Below are positions 11,456-22,459 of a stretch of DNA of 64,000 nucleotides, in pieces. The stretch comes from Diaporthe sp. PMI_573 (taxonomy: Eukaryota; Ascomycota; Sordariomycetes; Diaporthales; Diaporthaceae). Below the pieces are notes generated by a model. That model saw nothing but the letters and a program-made list of their open reading frames with translations. It did no database searches and was not told where the DNA came from. The stretch spans positions 124,001 through 188,000 of the forward strand of contig JAJTUP010000099.1 in NCBI GenBank assembly GCA_021399435.1. The letters run 5' to 3'. The number at the start of each line of letters is the position of its first letter. Position 1 is the stretch's first letter. A program made the position numbers and the translations under genes.

Positions 11456-11461
11456 ACCCAT
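9101..11461 (-). CDS. Gypsy Pol fragment: RNase H, integrase, chromodomain
   Basis: An uninterrupted 786-codon frame. In order: RNase H (FIQLDASKEVGFS, then TELEVACLVW, HILTDHAATVGI and IADALSR, giving the acidic catalytic residues); the integrase zinc domain (HDSKHHFGVDRVYHDL ... CPVCSVNR, H-H-C-C); the integrase core (SIDFVTSLP, IISDRDRKF, TDGQSEVKNR, giving D, D, E); then a C-terminal chromodomain (FKHYEVERIIQRRDRK ... VEYLIKWADHPNQYNVWMP). The last marks a chromovirus. The tail is Pro/Arg-rich. The frame lacks the reverse transcriptase and a genuine start: the first codons up to about 11455 are read through foreign AT-rich DNA. The long open frame suggests a fairly recent truncation with little RIP. 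Confidence 0.9.
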   Translation of the reverse strand: MGYITGPNALFHQDPDRPLFIQLDASKEVGFSGICFQLADGQTWDGKSPIPRAWIRPVLYLRKTLNTAERKYWPTELEVACLVWLVRKLRTIIGSNRVQPVHILTDHAATVGIVNQTSMETVDKTKMNLKLVLASEYLSQHQLDVHHIPGTTNIIADALSRLPTYQQPVEDEGVLDNLLEFAIHSMSETKIDPDFKEQLLAAYSEHKRWSQIIQQPQQSDSEAKLPFTLDGRGLLYLREFTGKHRLCIPSPVADTLIAEAHDSKHHFGVDRVYHDLTDLYVIKNCKRKIAHYIDNCPVCSVNRNDYQKPLGEMQPILSPPTPFHTISIDFVTSLPDVPAALTPWQLPRAPFFDAFMSVTDKYSKASLIIPGNAIYTATDWATIMLRTLYLSNWGIPKRIISDRDRKFMSEFWQGLWQHLQTKLLFSTAWHPQTDGQSEVKNRTVEIAIRMWATTNPDSEWTDIIPSLQFNLNNAYNRATKCTANQLLYGFNPSQLSSLADECPPLLREMYQEEAQIAIAEAQMAAKMQYDHKHRRKQFHPGDWVYISLGKGYNLPGHPPRKFSQQRMGPVQVQEKVGVLAYKLRLPPHINAHDVVSVTQLSPAQPPASDPYHRDPPFGEAVEVEDDQGEGLEAFKHYEVERIIQRRDRKVGRGATTVEYLIKWADHPNQYNVWMPAKHMRAAELIQDFEARRAQMAALRQRAHGLEAREPPLPKPGEVITPRGPRKVLDRVDQDASPANRPATANKRGPRQGQGQGAQGTMSDGHAAVDPSLSRNARANRRAARRV

Positions 11462-11575
11462 ATGATATGGACTTTCTCATATTGTGACAATATGATATGA
11501 AGAATTTGATATTGTGACAATATAATATGATGATGTCCATATTGGCAATATATTATTTATATTGGGTTGTCAGTC
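11462..11575. repeat. Three AT-rich palindromic repeats at the gypsy breakpoint
   Basis: Three successive near-copies of a unit built on ATATTGTGACAATAT, of which CATATTGTGACAATATG is a perfect 7-bp inverted repeat around TGA. They start exactly where pol homology ends. Copies 2 and 3 diverge (GATATTGTGACAATAT, ATATTGGCAATAT). Confidence 0.6.
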
Positions 11576-12256
11576 CTGGGGCGAAATTGCCTTTTGAGAG
11601 TAGCGGGCAGGCCTTACCCTATACCAGCAATAGGGATACTGGGCACTTTATTGGCTAGCATTCACCTCAACACACGTCTTTATTGACAATCAGACCTAAG
11701 GAGGGAATCAATCACAACTTACACTGCCGAGACGGTAGATATACCAGCAATTAGGGGTAGCTGAGGTGTTGTTAAACAAAGAGTTCCGAGAATATTACCT
11801 GTAGCTAATGTCGTGGTACTCATGGTTGCGGTCGACAGCAATGGTGTAATAATCTTGACAAGATCGAAACACAGGACAATGGAATTCAAAAGCAATTTCA
11901 AAGGGTAGGAGAGTAAGTATAAATAGGATACCATTAGTTAGTCCTAACTTCAAAGCTTATTTAAGAAGACCGGTCTTGGTTTCCTTAAGTGAACGATCAG
12001 TGATAATTCATGATTTAATGTAAGCAATGCCCAAATAGTTTAATGAGTGAGCTGCTAGTAAAAATGTCAAGTCAAATTTATGTCCTATAGTAGCTCCTAT
12101 TCCTATAAGACGCGGACTTTCGTGTACTGATATCATTTGTAGGGATTGCGAGGGTCTTTCGCCGACATGTATCTAAGCTCTCATTTCTCAGGGCCAGCCT
12201 GGCGCTACGCTGAGCTCTGTCTAGAACGGCGACATCATCAGTGTGCCTAATATTAC
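11576..12256. other. No recognisable gene
   Basis: AT-rich sequence with only short frames. A minus-strand 71-codon frame (11934-11719) ends in hydrophobic residues but has no family signature. The last 100 bases have plausible coding composition on the plus strand and may hold an upstream exon of the NACHT gene. Confidence 0.35.
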
Positions 12257-12786
12257 TTGTATACTGGTGGCATAGCTCTTAAAGTAGACACTAGCATTTT
12301 GGAGGAAAAGGAAAAGTTCGAGAAGATCACGGCGGCGACCCGTAACTACATCATGCAGGAGGACACGTTTCAGGCCATGCAGCACTGCGTGGAGACCCTT
12401 TCCCGCCGAGAATGTATGTTAAATTCAGATCTTTACTCTTAGTCTGGGGCCGTTCATCACATGCCGACTGAGAGATGTAAAATTAAATTTGTTTGTGTAT
12501 GACATGCCCACGTCGTGGTAACCTTTGTAAACCTACAGATACATGTCGCACATCGAATGCTTGCTAACGAGTCAAGCATGTAGGGTTTCAAAACATTGTC
12601 CAAATGCTCGCCAGCTTCAGGACTCCTGACATGGACGACTGTTCTCCTCCGAGTGAGATAACTACGTACATCCCCCACACCACGGGGTACATTGAATGGT
12701 CCAAATCCGGGGGATTCTACTTTACGAAAAACCATCCAAACTGGACGCCGGCGATGTTCCGTCCACTGATGCTGCGGCCAGTGTGA
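12257..12786 (+). pseudogene. Possible 5' exons or decayed N-terminus of the NACHT gene
   Basis: Two plus-strand pieces read as protein but are not in one frame with the main gene. The first is 12257-12442, a charged helical piece with EEKEKFEKITAATRNYIM. The second is 12601-12786, with QMLASFRTPDMDD, then YIEWSKSGGFYFTKN, which resembles the linker found just before the P-loop in fungal STAND proteins (CLxSLxFPEMDxR ... WLxSGxGxxWIxGKPGSGKS). Here the P-loop itself is replaced by KNHPNWTPA. A shift into the next frame at about 12740-12780 would link it to the following exon. It may be a degenerate exon or a broken gene start. Confidence 0.4.
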
Positions 12787-15700
12787 TCAGATATATGCTC
12801 GAGAAGGAGCAACGCATCGTGGACTCCTCAGCATTAGTGCTCTATTACTCGTGCAAATCTCCCCGAAACATTGACATAGACGCGCCCGTCATTCGTGGCA
12901 AGTGGGGTTCCTCTCGTGCAAGGAAGAAGAATAAGCTAGACGAAAAGTCCCTCACGAGTACACACGCCGTGCTTTGCAGCCTAATCTTGCAGACGCTGTC
13001 CCAGGTCTTTGATTCCCTTGGGGGCCGGCGAGACCGATTTCGCCAATACCTCACTCAAGAGATCGACCATCACGTTCTACAGTCGGTACCTACAAATTTT
13101 CAGTCAGAGGGGGCCGAACTAAAGAACTTGCTGACCTTCTTTAACGACCTTGTCGGGAAGCGGCAACTCGTTGTGGGCATCGACAACGGGGATGGTCTCG
13201 AAGAGAGCTCCTGGACACACACAGACCCTGTACTCCTAAATGAGCTGGCTCTAAGGTCGACGAGATCCGCCTTACAAACATACCTCGTTTTAGGTGGTTG
13301 GACCCGCAGCAATCAAGTGACGGCTTTCGAAGGCATTTTAGTCTCTGACGCGACTGAATGTCAAGGTAAGTGAACCCTTCTCGCCGTGCATGCATTCCTT
13401 AGACTGAGTATTGTAAGAGTGCCTCGAAACTCTCAATCTTGATAGGCGCGAGGAACGCCGAAATGAGGTGGTCAACCCGGAGCCTGGAACAACGGACTGG
13501 CTGTGGGAACATCAAGAGTATGGCAGATGGCGAAACCAGGCCGCGGGGATCCTTTGGATCGAGGGGAAGCCGGGCAGCGGAAAGTCTGTGCTGGCCAAAA
13601 GCATCCTTGGACAGGGTCTTTCGAAGCTGTCTTCCGCATCGAAAGACGGCATAATCTGTGACTGGTTCTACACCACAAGGGGAGGTGACCTGCTCATGGC
13701 ACACCGATCTCTCATGAGGTCGATTCTCTTTCAACTTCTGAAGCAGCGTCCGAGCCTCTTCCATCACTTCGCGGACGAGTACCGGGCGGCGCCACCAGGC
13801 ACTTCCGAGTGGGTACAAGTCGACAGCATGAAGCGCATTCTCACGTCCATCGCGACATCTGGGCAACACGCCATCTGCGTCGTGGACGCTATGGATGAGT
13901 CCGAGGACGAGTTTCAGGCCGAGATCCAGCGCAAGGACGTTATACAATATTTCAGGTCGCTGACAGTGGACCCATCCGTGTCGCGGATGAAGTTTATCAT
14001 CCTCAGTCGGCCAACATCCGACATCGAGGAGGAGTTCTGGAAGCTCAATGTTGGGAAGGAAGTTAGCCATATCATCATGGAGATCGAAAACACAAAGGCC
14101 ATTGAGCTGGTTGCCGATGCGGGCATCCGGATGATCCGGCAGGCTCTGCACCCTTTACAGACCCCCTTCGCGGGCCATTCACTCAGCAAGGTTCCTCAGG
14201 GGCTCGATCCGGATGACGAGGATCAGTTCTGCGCGGACACGCGCAGTTTCTTGGTCAAAAACGCCCAGGGGGTCATCCTTTGGGTGAGCGTCGTCATCAA
14301 GTCCCTAATCAGCTCCATTGAACTCTCACGGAGTACCTTTCCCGAGCTCCGTCAAGAGATGGAGGCTCTACCTGTCGACATAGACAAACTATACCTGCGC
14401 ATTTTCACGTCGTTGCTCGCCAAGTTGGACGACAAGGGCAAAGCAAAGGCCCGCGCCGCTCTCATGTGGGTCAGCTTCGCCAACACTATAGGCTCATTCA
14501 ATCTTTTTCAGCTGCACGAGGCTCTCGCCATCCCTCCGAGTGTTGAGGAGGCTCTCAAATATCCCGTGAGCGGAAACTCGGATCCCATCATCTATAATCA
14601 ACAGTGCTTCGAATTCTGGGTCGATTTTCGGCTTTATCTGCGGAAATTGTGCGGTCCTCTGATCGAAACCATCAGAGATGGAGAATTCTCCGGCGGGTTG
14701 GGGATGAAGGAGGGCGAGATCCACGACATCAGGGGCACTGCCCTCGTCCAGGTCCTGCACCGGACCGCTAAGGACTTCCTCGAAGGTTCGAAGGCACCAG
14801 CCGCGATAGCTTTCACGCCTCGCGATGCAGAGAAAATGGTCGTGAAGCAAGTTAACACGTATTTGGCCTTGGCGTTTCCTCGCGCTAGCAAGAAAGTACG
14901 GTATTTTCCTCTCCGGACCGGTGTAATACACCCGGTGGACCTCCAAAACATGTATTCGAAGATGGCGAGCTACCTGAACCGTCGTGGCCTTTATACCTTC
15001 TCGCTCTTTTCCTCAGCGCATATGCACAGCCCGGAGACCGCTATGTCGGAAAAGGGGCTGTATCATCAGCACAGCATAGTCCATCAGGTGCCCTACTTCA
15101 GCGAGTGGTTCCGTGGGAGCTGCGACACTCTTGGAGTGGCGGCTACCCTGTGTATGGATGCAACATGTCGGGAGGGTCTGCTCGTCACCGCGGAGATCAT
15201 TCTGCGCATGATGGAGAGGCACAGAACGTGGTCTAGTGATTCATTCAACGTCGACACCAACTGCTTCTGGTACCAGCTTCCACATATTGCTCTCTACTGG
15301 GCAGTCCACTTTGGCCTGCATGAGCAAACCCGCAAGCTTGCCGCCATGGCTCGGGCGAACCCCTATGACCCGCCGCACTACCTCTGGAAGAGAAAATTGA
15401 CTGAGATCGATGGTCAAAAGCTACAGATCAGTCCTTTGGAGCTCTGTGCTGCCGAGACTGGCGACGAATTACTACTGGAGCTGATGATGGAAGGGGCGGA
15501 TACTTGTCCAGACTTCGAAGAGCTCCTTCACGCTGAAATTAGAAAGATCGACTGCTGTCTAGAGTGTCGAAATCAACATCCAATCACCAGCTTGACCGGT
15601 CTGAAGTCGAACTTCCGCCAAGCCTGGCAGGGGTTTGGGGGTCTGTTAGGGGAGCATGGCAATGCAATAAACCGAAAGATTGACTCTTTGGTAGATCGAG

Positions 15701-16104
15701 CACGAACGTCTGTCGCAGAGCCTAAGATCAATCGACGTGAGCCTGCACAGAAGCTCATCAACCTGGTACTGGAGTCCCAAGCCAGCAAATACAAATCCGC
15801 TGTGCCCACAGCAACAGCCGACCACATCGACGTCCTGAAACTAGTAATTAGGTATATCACAGTGTCTTCGTTTGGATATCGCCAGCTTGCCAAGTTCTTC
15901 GAGAGAGCCAATTTCCGACCGGCATGGAGCGTGGCACGTCAAGCGTACCAGAGATTTCCATCGGACGACCAGACAGACAGGTGGGATATGCTGCTCACGG
16001 CGTTGGGCGAGACGGGCGACTTCCCACAGATCTCTCTGATGCTTCGGGAGGCGGGGAGGTGGACAGGTGATGTAGAAGTAGGTACACAGGGGGTGCAGGA
16101 GTAG
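12696..16104 (+). CDS. NACHT (STAND/NLR-like) protein with a degenerate first module
   Basis: Exons 12696-13365 and 13418-16104 flank a 52-base intron (AAG|GTAAGT donor, TAAG acceptor); the phase-1 join gives 1118 aa. Residues 1-223 resemble the middle of a NACHT domain without a P-loop: LVLYYSCKS, then SLILQTLSQVFDSL and a Walker B-like QLVVGIDNGDGLEE. After the intron comes ECLETLNLDRREERR, then a complete module with Walker A GKPGSGKS (residues 273-280), a short FY-TTRGG motif, and Walker B AICVVDAMDE (about 375-384). The C-terminal half is mainly helical, with one ankyrin-like segment (SPLELCAAETGDELLLELM). Fungal STAND proteins bind nucleotide and oligomerise, many acting in heterokaryon incompatibility or defence; the role here is inferred from family only. 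The true start is uncertain. Confidence 0.8.
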
Positions 16105-17288
16105 GAATCTGGGAAGACGGCATCGAGATCACCGTTTCCATCCGCGAGAGGCATCTGCCTGCCCATCGACACGCGACGCTCTGGTTTGATTCTCTGCGCT
16201 CTGGCGAAACTTAGCGGGCCCCATGTCTGGGAAGCCTTAAACATAATCCCACACAGCCCGGACGTCTAGAATACCATTAAGTTAAGAATCTAATGCCACT
16301 ACTGTGGTTAAGACTACTCTAACATGTCAACCAAAAGACCAGCTGCGGCCACTCCCGCCGCCACCGGAGCGGCCTAGACTACCTCTAAGCTCAAAGAATG
16401 GTTTTGGTCGCGCCTGGAGATTCCATCCTGAGCCTGCACTTGATCGTCAAGTTTACAAATGAGTTCAGCGCCGAGATCATGCGGAACTGCCCCTTGTTCT
16501 TATTCAACTGGAACGGTTGCGGTATGAAGTTCAATCACAAAGCCCACGTGGCGCTCGACCAGAACAGCCACGGTCTCGCCCTGGAGCAAAAGCACATGCG
16601 TGTTGCGCTTGTCATCACGCCAAGCGTAAGTTACTACGATGATTTTGGATCTACCGTGACGCAACATATTCGCATCTGCAAGGCCAAGGTCCTTACCATG
16701 CATTGAGTGAACAGGACAAGGACTATGAAAAGTGGGATTCTGATTGAAATATGCCGACTTCCGCGCCACCTTGATCTTAAAACTTGAGGTCGATGGGCCA
16801 GCAGGACATATCAGGGGAAACGCCGAAGTAGTATCAATATATAGAATTCGCCATGTTTATCTTCCATTACTAATAAGTGGGAGTTCATCCTGGTGATCGA
16901 CGACTTATATTTAGTCTTCCAATCCTGCTACCTGCACAGCCATGTGATTGTGAAGATTTGTATGCTCGCCATCAGCTTTGGGCGGCTCCGCTGGAGATCA
17001 TGATCATTATACAGCCACTGGCTGGTAGAATTAGCCTGTTCAGTCATACTGGCCTTGAAGTGACTCAACGAGGTGGCAAGTGGCAAAGATAAATTCTAGG
17101 TGCGGGCTGTGTTACTAATGCTAAGGAGACGAGTCCGACCCAGTCCAATAACTGGTTCTATGTAATAATTGTAACTTTATACCTTGTGATGTGCCTGAAC
17201 TGGGGCATCTGTCTTCGCCCCGTGCAAGACCATGGCCGCTCGGAGGAAGCAAAGCAATCATGATGGCCTAAGCCAGCACGACCCAGCA
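16105..17288. other. Intergenic, one small doubtful ORF
   Basis: A 102-codon plus-strand frame (16398-16706) follows a possible short N-terminus at 16324 that hits a stop after 17 codons. Neither resembles a known family. Nothing else is seen up to the hAT target site. Confidence 0.35.
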
Positions 17289-17296
17289 CTGCTGGG
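17289..17296 (+). repeat. Target-site duplication (CTGCTGGG), left copy of hAT-A
   Basis: The 8 bases CTGCTGGG directly precede the element and recur exactly at 19757-19764, as expected for hAT insertion. Confidence 0.9.
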
Positions 17297-19756
17297 TAGT
17301 GATGTTGTACAGTTTGTACAACCTTGTTGTACGTACGTACGTACAGGAAGAAAATGTACGTACATGTACTATGTACGTACGACTGAGCCCACTATATTCC
17401 AAATCAGGTAATTTATGGGTCATGCCGTACAAGTACGGAGCTGTACAAAACTTTGCCGGCTTAACAACTCAGCGTTACTCTGCCATTCTCTCCCAATTGA
17501 ACGCATCGCCAAAAAAGATGGCCCCTGCCAAAGCTGACGCTGCCTTCATTTGGCGACAGTTTATCGACCTCGGCCGCTCGAACCCCAGGAAAAGCAAGCG
17601 ATACAGATGCCGTCACTGCCAGAAGGACTTTGCAGCCACCTCTGTTGGGAGGCCGAAAGAGCACCTCGCTGCGTGTGACAAATGGCAAGCTACGCAGCGA
17701 CAAGAGCGCCAAGCTCGAGATAACGCCGGCTATCTGAAGCTGTACAAAAGAAGATAACGGAGGTCGGAATTCAGCATATCTCTCAGGACGAGAGCCGCAG
17801 TTTCGCCTATGATGCCGCCGCTGCTGTAATCGCCGGCGGTCGCCCCTTCAGCCTCTTCGAGAGCCGTCGTTGGCGTTATTTCTTCACTCGCATCAAGCCT
17901 GGCTGGAAGCCCCCTAGCCGTGCCGTCATCACGCGAATTGTTCCCGAGTTCTATCGGGAAATCTATGACGAGGTTTTCAAACGTATTACCAGCTCGGAAT
18001 GGTTCAACATCATATTTGACGCCTCCGATAATGTCTCGGGCCACAGGATCGTTAATATCTCGGTACAGGTACCAGACGGCCCGGCCTTCTACTGGAAAAC
18101 ACTTGACACGGGAGACGAACAGCACACGGCAGAGAACTGGGTGCGGCTGATCTGGGGAGAAATGCAGCAACTGTGTGGCGGCGATCTCTCCAGGATCAAT
18201 TCTATCTGTACGGATACCGAAAATACGATGCGCTCTGTACACAACCTGCTAGGGGGATTCCCAGAGCTCTCACACATCAACTTCTCTCTGTGCGATTCTC
18301 GCGGCCTTCAGCTTCTGATTAAAGATATTCTTCTTCTTCCCTTCTTCGAGGATCTCTTTAACAACGTCAGCACCCTGCTCGTGTTCTTCTCACGGTCTAA
18401 ATTACAATTACAAAGATTGAGAATGTGCCAGCGCACAAGGTGGAACGGAGTAACTCGCGCGCTGATCAGAAGGTACCGGTGAATTGTTAGCTGCGACTGA
18501 GAAATTGATATACTAACCTGCTCGTTCCGAACAGTATTATTACACGCTGGGGTTCCCAGTACAATTCTTTCTTCTCCCTCCTCCGTTCTCGAGACCCTGC
18601 CAGAGACTGGTCTGTTCGAAAAGATGTACGGGATGAGTTGCGATCTCAAGATTGCCCCGTTCTCCTGCCCGAAGCGGTTCGGATCATCAAAGACAGCAGC
18701 TTCTGGCTAGAACTCGAGGCTGCGATCGCTGTGCTGAAACCGGTGAACGACTTTCAGCACGCTTCTGAGGCTGATGGGGCGGGAATTGCACACGTTGTAA
18801 ATCGCTGGCTGCAAATCAAAAGCAAATGGGCTGAGATGAGAGAGGCTGATCAGTTCCCTGATATTCCGTGGGACGATATTGACGCTATATTCAAAGCTAG
18901 GCTTGATAAGCAAACGTACGATATACATTGGATCGCCGATGCCCTCCGGCCTGATACAACAGGTCCAAACTCGAAACTTCCGCCTAGCGTCTTTGCACGC
19001 GTACAAGAATATTTGCAGAAACAGCTGGAAAATGACGACGAGTATCACCGTGCCCTCTCCGAATTCACACACTTCCGAATGCGTACAGGCGGCCCAGACG
19101 GCTTATTCAATAAGCACAGCGCTGTATACGACGATGGTTTCAGGCCAGCAATGGCGTGGCAGTGCCTCCTCAACCAGGGCTCGATCCTGGCTAGAGTAGC
19201 TGTGAAGGTAATGAACACGCTTGCAAACTCCGTACCTTCAGAACGAAGTTTCTCTGCTATCAGGTTCATACACACGAAAGCTCGAAATCGCCTTACGCCC
19301 ATGCACGCGGACATGCAGGCCTTCATTTTTATGAATGATCGCGTATTAGATCGCCTTAAGGATCAGAAGTACGCGCATAAAAAGCGCTGGGCGGATCTTG
19401 AGGAGAAGGACTGGCTGGAACTTGAAGATTCGTACCTCGAGTTGTTTGTGAATGCGCAGGGCAAGAAGGTCTGGATGGATGGTGTGATGGCCTCTGCCAA
19501 TGGAGATTTCGAGTGGGAAGGTGTCTTACAGTCGACAGGTGATATATTGGGGGTTGGTACTGAAGTGGAATCAGTGGTTGGAGACTAGAGTGACAGGAGA
19601 CCAGGACCGTATGAATGCTCGTACTCAACTGTTGCCTAAAAAGGAAGGAGGAAATTTGTATGGTACAATTTTGTACGTACAGAAAAGTTGTACGTACGTA
19701 CAGCTACCCAAAATACAGTACGTACGTACGTACGTGTACAGAAAAATGCATCACTA
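17297..19756 (+). mobile_element. hAT transposon A, complete ends
   Basis: A 2460-bp element with 8-bp terminal inverted repeats TAGTGATG/CATCACTA, flanked by an exact 8-bp duplication CTGCTGGG. Inside each end is an array of GTACGTAC-type self-complementary repeats (17330-17390 and 19670-19735), the usual place for transposase-binding subterminal repeats. It contains one BED/hATC transposase gene. The perfect target duplication argues for a fairly young insertion. Confidence 0.92.
17518..19588 (+). pseudogene. hAT transposase (BED finger, hATC dimerisation), one frameshift
   Basis: ATG at 17518 starts MAPAKADAAFIWRQF, a BED zinc finger (CRHC at residues 31-34, then HLAAC). Reading must shift frame near 17740-17757, because the first frame stops at TAA while homology continues one base off; no usable intron covers this point. 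The second segment carries IIFDASDN and ICTDTEN, candidate catalytic Asp regions, and runs to 18472. A canonical 62-base intron follows (18473-18534, TACTAAC branch site). The last exon ends with the hATC domain (NSVPSERSFSAIRFIHTKAR). Apart from the single shift everything is open, so this is either a recent pseudogene or a copy with an unseen small intron. Confidence 0.85.
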
Positions 19757-19764
19757 CTGCTGGG
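19757..19764 (+). repeat. Target-site duplication, right copy of hAT-A
   Basis: CTGCTGGG, identical to 17289-17296. Confidence 0.9.
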
Positions 19765-20452
19765 GGCATCAGCACGTTTCGACGTGCTGCACGTGGCAGC
19801 TTAGGTCGCTCCTTTCGCTCCCTGAAGGCCCGCTGACTACAACGAGGCAGATAAGGTCAACTTACCACATGCAAAATAACTGGGACAAGAGAAGACAACT
19901 GAAAATTCTCATCTGACGTTCCGTGGGACAAGGCAGACAGCACGTATTCTGTCATGCGGGACGATTTGCGTGCGGCAGGATGCGATCAACGGAGATGAGT
20001 CGTCGGATTTAGTTCCCAAGGTAGCAACACATCTAATTATATTTTGCGGGAAGCGAGCCGGCGGCCTCCAGTAGTGGTGATGATGGCAAGGCTATCAGTG
20101 AGACTGGAAGTTCGTAACAGATAATGCTAAGGATCAATATGGTAGATAGGGAAATTTCTCAAAGTCGGGAGCGAATCACTCGACATAATCAAAGATCGAG
20201 GAGCAGGGCACTGTTTTACTACATCTACGGTAGCGAATTCAATTTTGACGGACCAGGTTGTAAGGTTGATACTAGAAAGGCAGTCGACCTGGTTGCGAGG
20301 CTCTTGAGATGGCTTGCCAGGAATGGCAGCGCCGGCCGCCTCGAAGTTGCGTTCCTGGTTCCCGCCCATTATTTTGAGTAAGAGTATTTGAGCTTTAAAA
20401 TCAGCTCCAAGGGTTACACCGTCATTAGTCCGTAGCTCCCATGTAAAGTCCA
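19765..20452. other. Old noncoding sequence beyond hAT-A
   Basis: Frames on both strands at 20124-20462 are open, but each looks only half convincing; no motif lets me choose. Probably old transposon sequence adjoining the copia scrap. Confidence 0.3.
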
Positions 20453-20880
20453 TTGGGGACATTTAACAATAGTCACCTTCGCATGACCAGGTCGAAGGTG
20501 GCAGCATGGGGCGAGTCCACATGCAGGGTACAATTCGGAAGGCAAGAAATTACCTTCGTACAAAAGGGTCAAGCAAAGCTACTCAAGCTAATTGACCCAC
20601 ATGCGGAAGACGCGGCACAGCAATATGTAGCCCAGCGCGCACGAGGGGCATACATTGCCTCTATCTGCCAGCCAGAAGCCTCGTTCGACCTATCAGTTGC
20701 AGCCCAAGTCAAGGAGCCAGACGAAAAAGATATAGAGACGCTCAATGTACGAATCCAGTGGCAAATAGAGAACCCCGAGAGAGGTTTAAAGTTTGTACCA
20801 CTAGATTTAAGGCGTACGAAGCTATGTGTCTTCACAGATGGTTCCTTTGCAAACAACAAAGACTTGAGCTCACAGCTAGG
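20453..20880 (+). pseudogene. Ty1/copia reverse transcriptase fragment
   Basis: An open frame without an ATG that reads as the late part of a fungal copia reverse transcriptase. It has RARGAYIASICQPEASFDLS, then QWQIENPERGLKFVPLDL and LCVFTDGSFANNKDLSSQLG. Homology ends at about 20880, although the frame stays open to 21046 in unrelated sequence. Gag, integrase and the YVDD active site are absent. It is not simply the missing end of the larger copia element at 30.5-34.1 kb, since the two retained parts are separated by a missing stretch. Confidence 0.75.
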
Positions 20881-22459
20881 TGCACGCTGGGAACCTCGCC
20901 CGAAGGTCCTCGTCGCAGAAGCGGACGGAGGTGAAGAGGAGAGGGGACAATGCCGTGATTCAATCAGACAAGGTTGCCTCGCTGTTGACAATCATCGGTC
21001 TCTGGAAGTCTTATTTGCTCAGGTTGATCTGGAAGGGGCTGTATAATGCGTCTGGGTCTGTCATGCGCCCAGAGATCATTCTGGTAGGCGGTCGTGTAAG
21101 TACTACGCCTTCGGGCGGTGGCTCTGCTGAGCATTATCCCGGCTCAGCGCCTCCTCAAATTGACGTGATTGACGACAGTAGCACTTCGCAGCATCAGATG
21201 CTTCTTCAGGCCACTATGAAGAGTAGTCTTGCCCGTGCCTTGAATTCCATAGATGCCAACGACGGTAGGCTTTTCGTACATGATTGGTGTGTCGTGTGAG
21301 GACTTCTTGGGCGGACCACTCCTACAGGTATGGAGAAGTCATCATGGAGTCTTAGAAACGATCCCCGAATTAGTGATTGAGGGACGGAAATTGTCGGAAT
21401 TGAAATTTAAATTTTCCTGTGCTCATGTTACCGTGGGGGCCATAATTGTGTGGCCAAAAACAAATACTCGGAAGCAGAACAATCGCGCCTCTCAAATGAC
21501 TTAGAGGGGAAGAAAGACAACTAGACCAAATTAAAACATTTAATGCACTCCTCTATTTTATACAACTAGAAAACTAGAGCACATGGTGGTCACTCATTGT
21601 GTCCGTCTCGAAGGCAGTGGAGACTACCGAGTCTCCCAGCCGGAGCTTGTCGAATTGGAATCCAAGAGCCTTCTTTTCTACTGCCTCTTCCGGTAATCAG
21701 CACTCGAAGTAGGGAACAGCCTCAGGTAGCTGTGTGGCAAGCGTGGAAGAGAGTCCTGCCTTGCTTCGACTTCCTTTAGCTTCAAATGGAGGTCCTCTAC
21801 CACTTCTTGCCCGCTAAAACTTGATACGCCAAGCTCAGAGATATTATCAGCGTCCTCCACATTACTACTTACAGAAAGGGCATTCTCAACTCTTCCATAT
21901 CAAACAGGAAACGGGTTTGAAACTCGAGAATAGATCTGATGTTTAAGAAAATAGAGTGGACAATTTTTCCCGGGATAGAGTTTGTCCAATCGAGATTCGT
22001 TTTCAGGCTATAATGACTGGGGTCCACGTGATCAGCAAGATGCGACGCTTAACAGTCGACGCGTCTCCTCTCCAAGGAGTACTTTTGTGCTACGCTTAGA
22101 GTACCAAGGGATTCCAACAGTTTCCATGGAGATCCAGGAGCCAACACATTAGGGGTTAGTTTTTAACATTTAAGGACACTGTTTACTATTAACATTTCCT
22201 AGACCATTTGAAACCTGCTACTCTTATGCGTCCAAATATCCATCCCTATTAAAAATCTTATCCCTTTTCTCATTTATAATGCATCCTTTTCCCAACATCA
22301 TCCCGGATTGCTATAATAGCTTAACTAGTATTACCGTAACCTATAATGGGGTTCAAGTTGACTACAAGTTCAGATATGATTAGCAGCTAAAAGAACCTGG
22401 TACTCCTAAGATCTTAAAAAAGTGCCAAACCAGTGTATGTATTAACCACGTTGGATGGA
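20881..22459. other. Decayed sequence, nothing identified
   Basis: Short interrupted frames only. AT content rises after 21500, consistent with old RIP-affected repeats, but no family is readable. Confidence 0.35.

Noticed and set aside
11462..11575. Mitochondrial DNA insertion
   Set aside because: AT-rich, but no mitochondrial gene text could be read; only the palindromic unit is evident.
20124..20462. Opposed open frames on both strands
   Set aside because: Neither shows a motif; no basis for choosing one.
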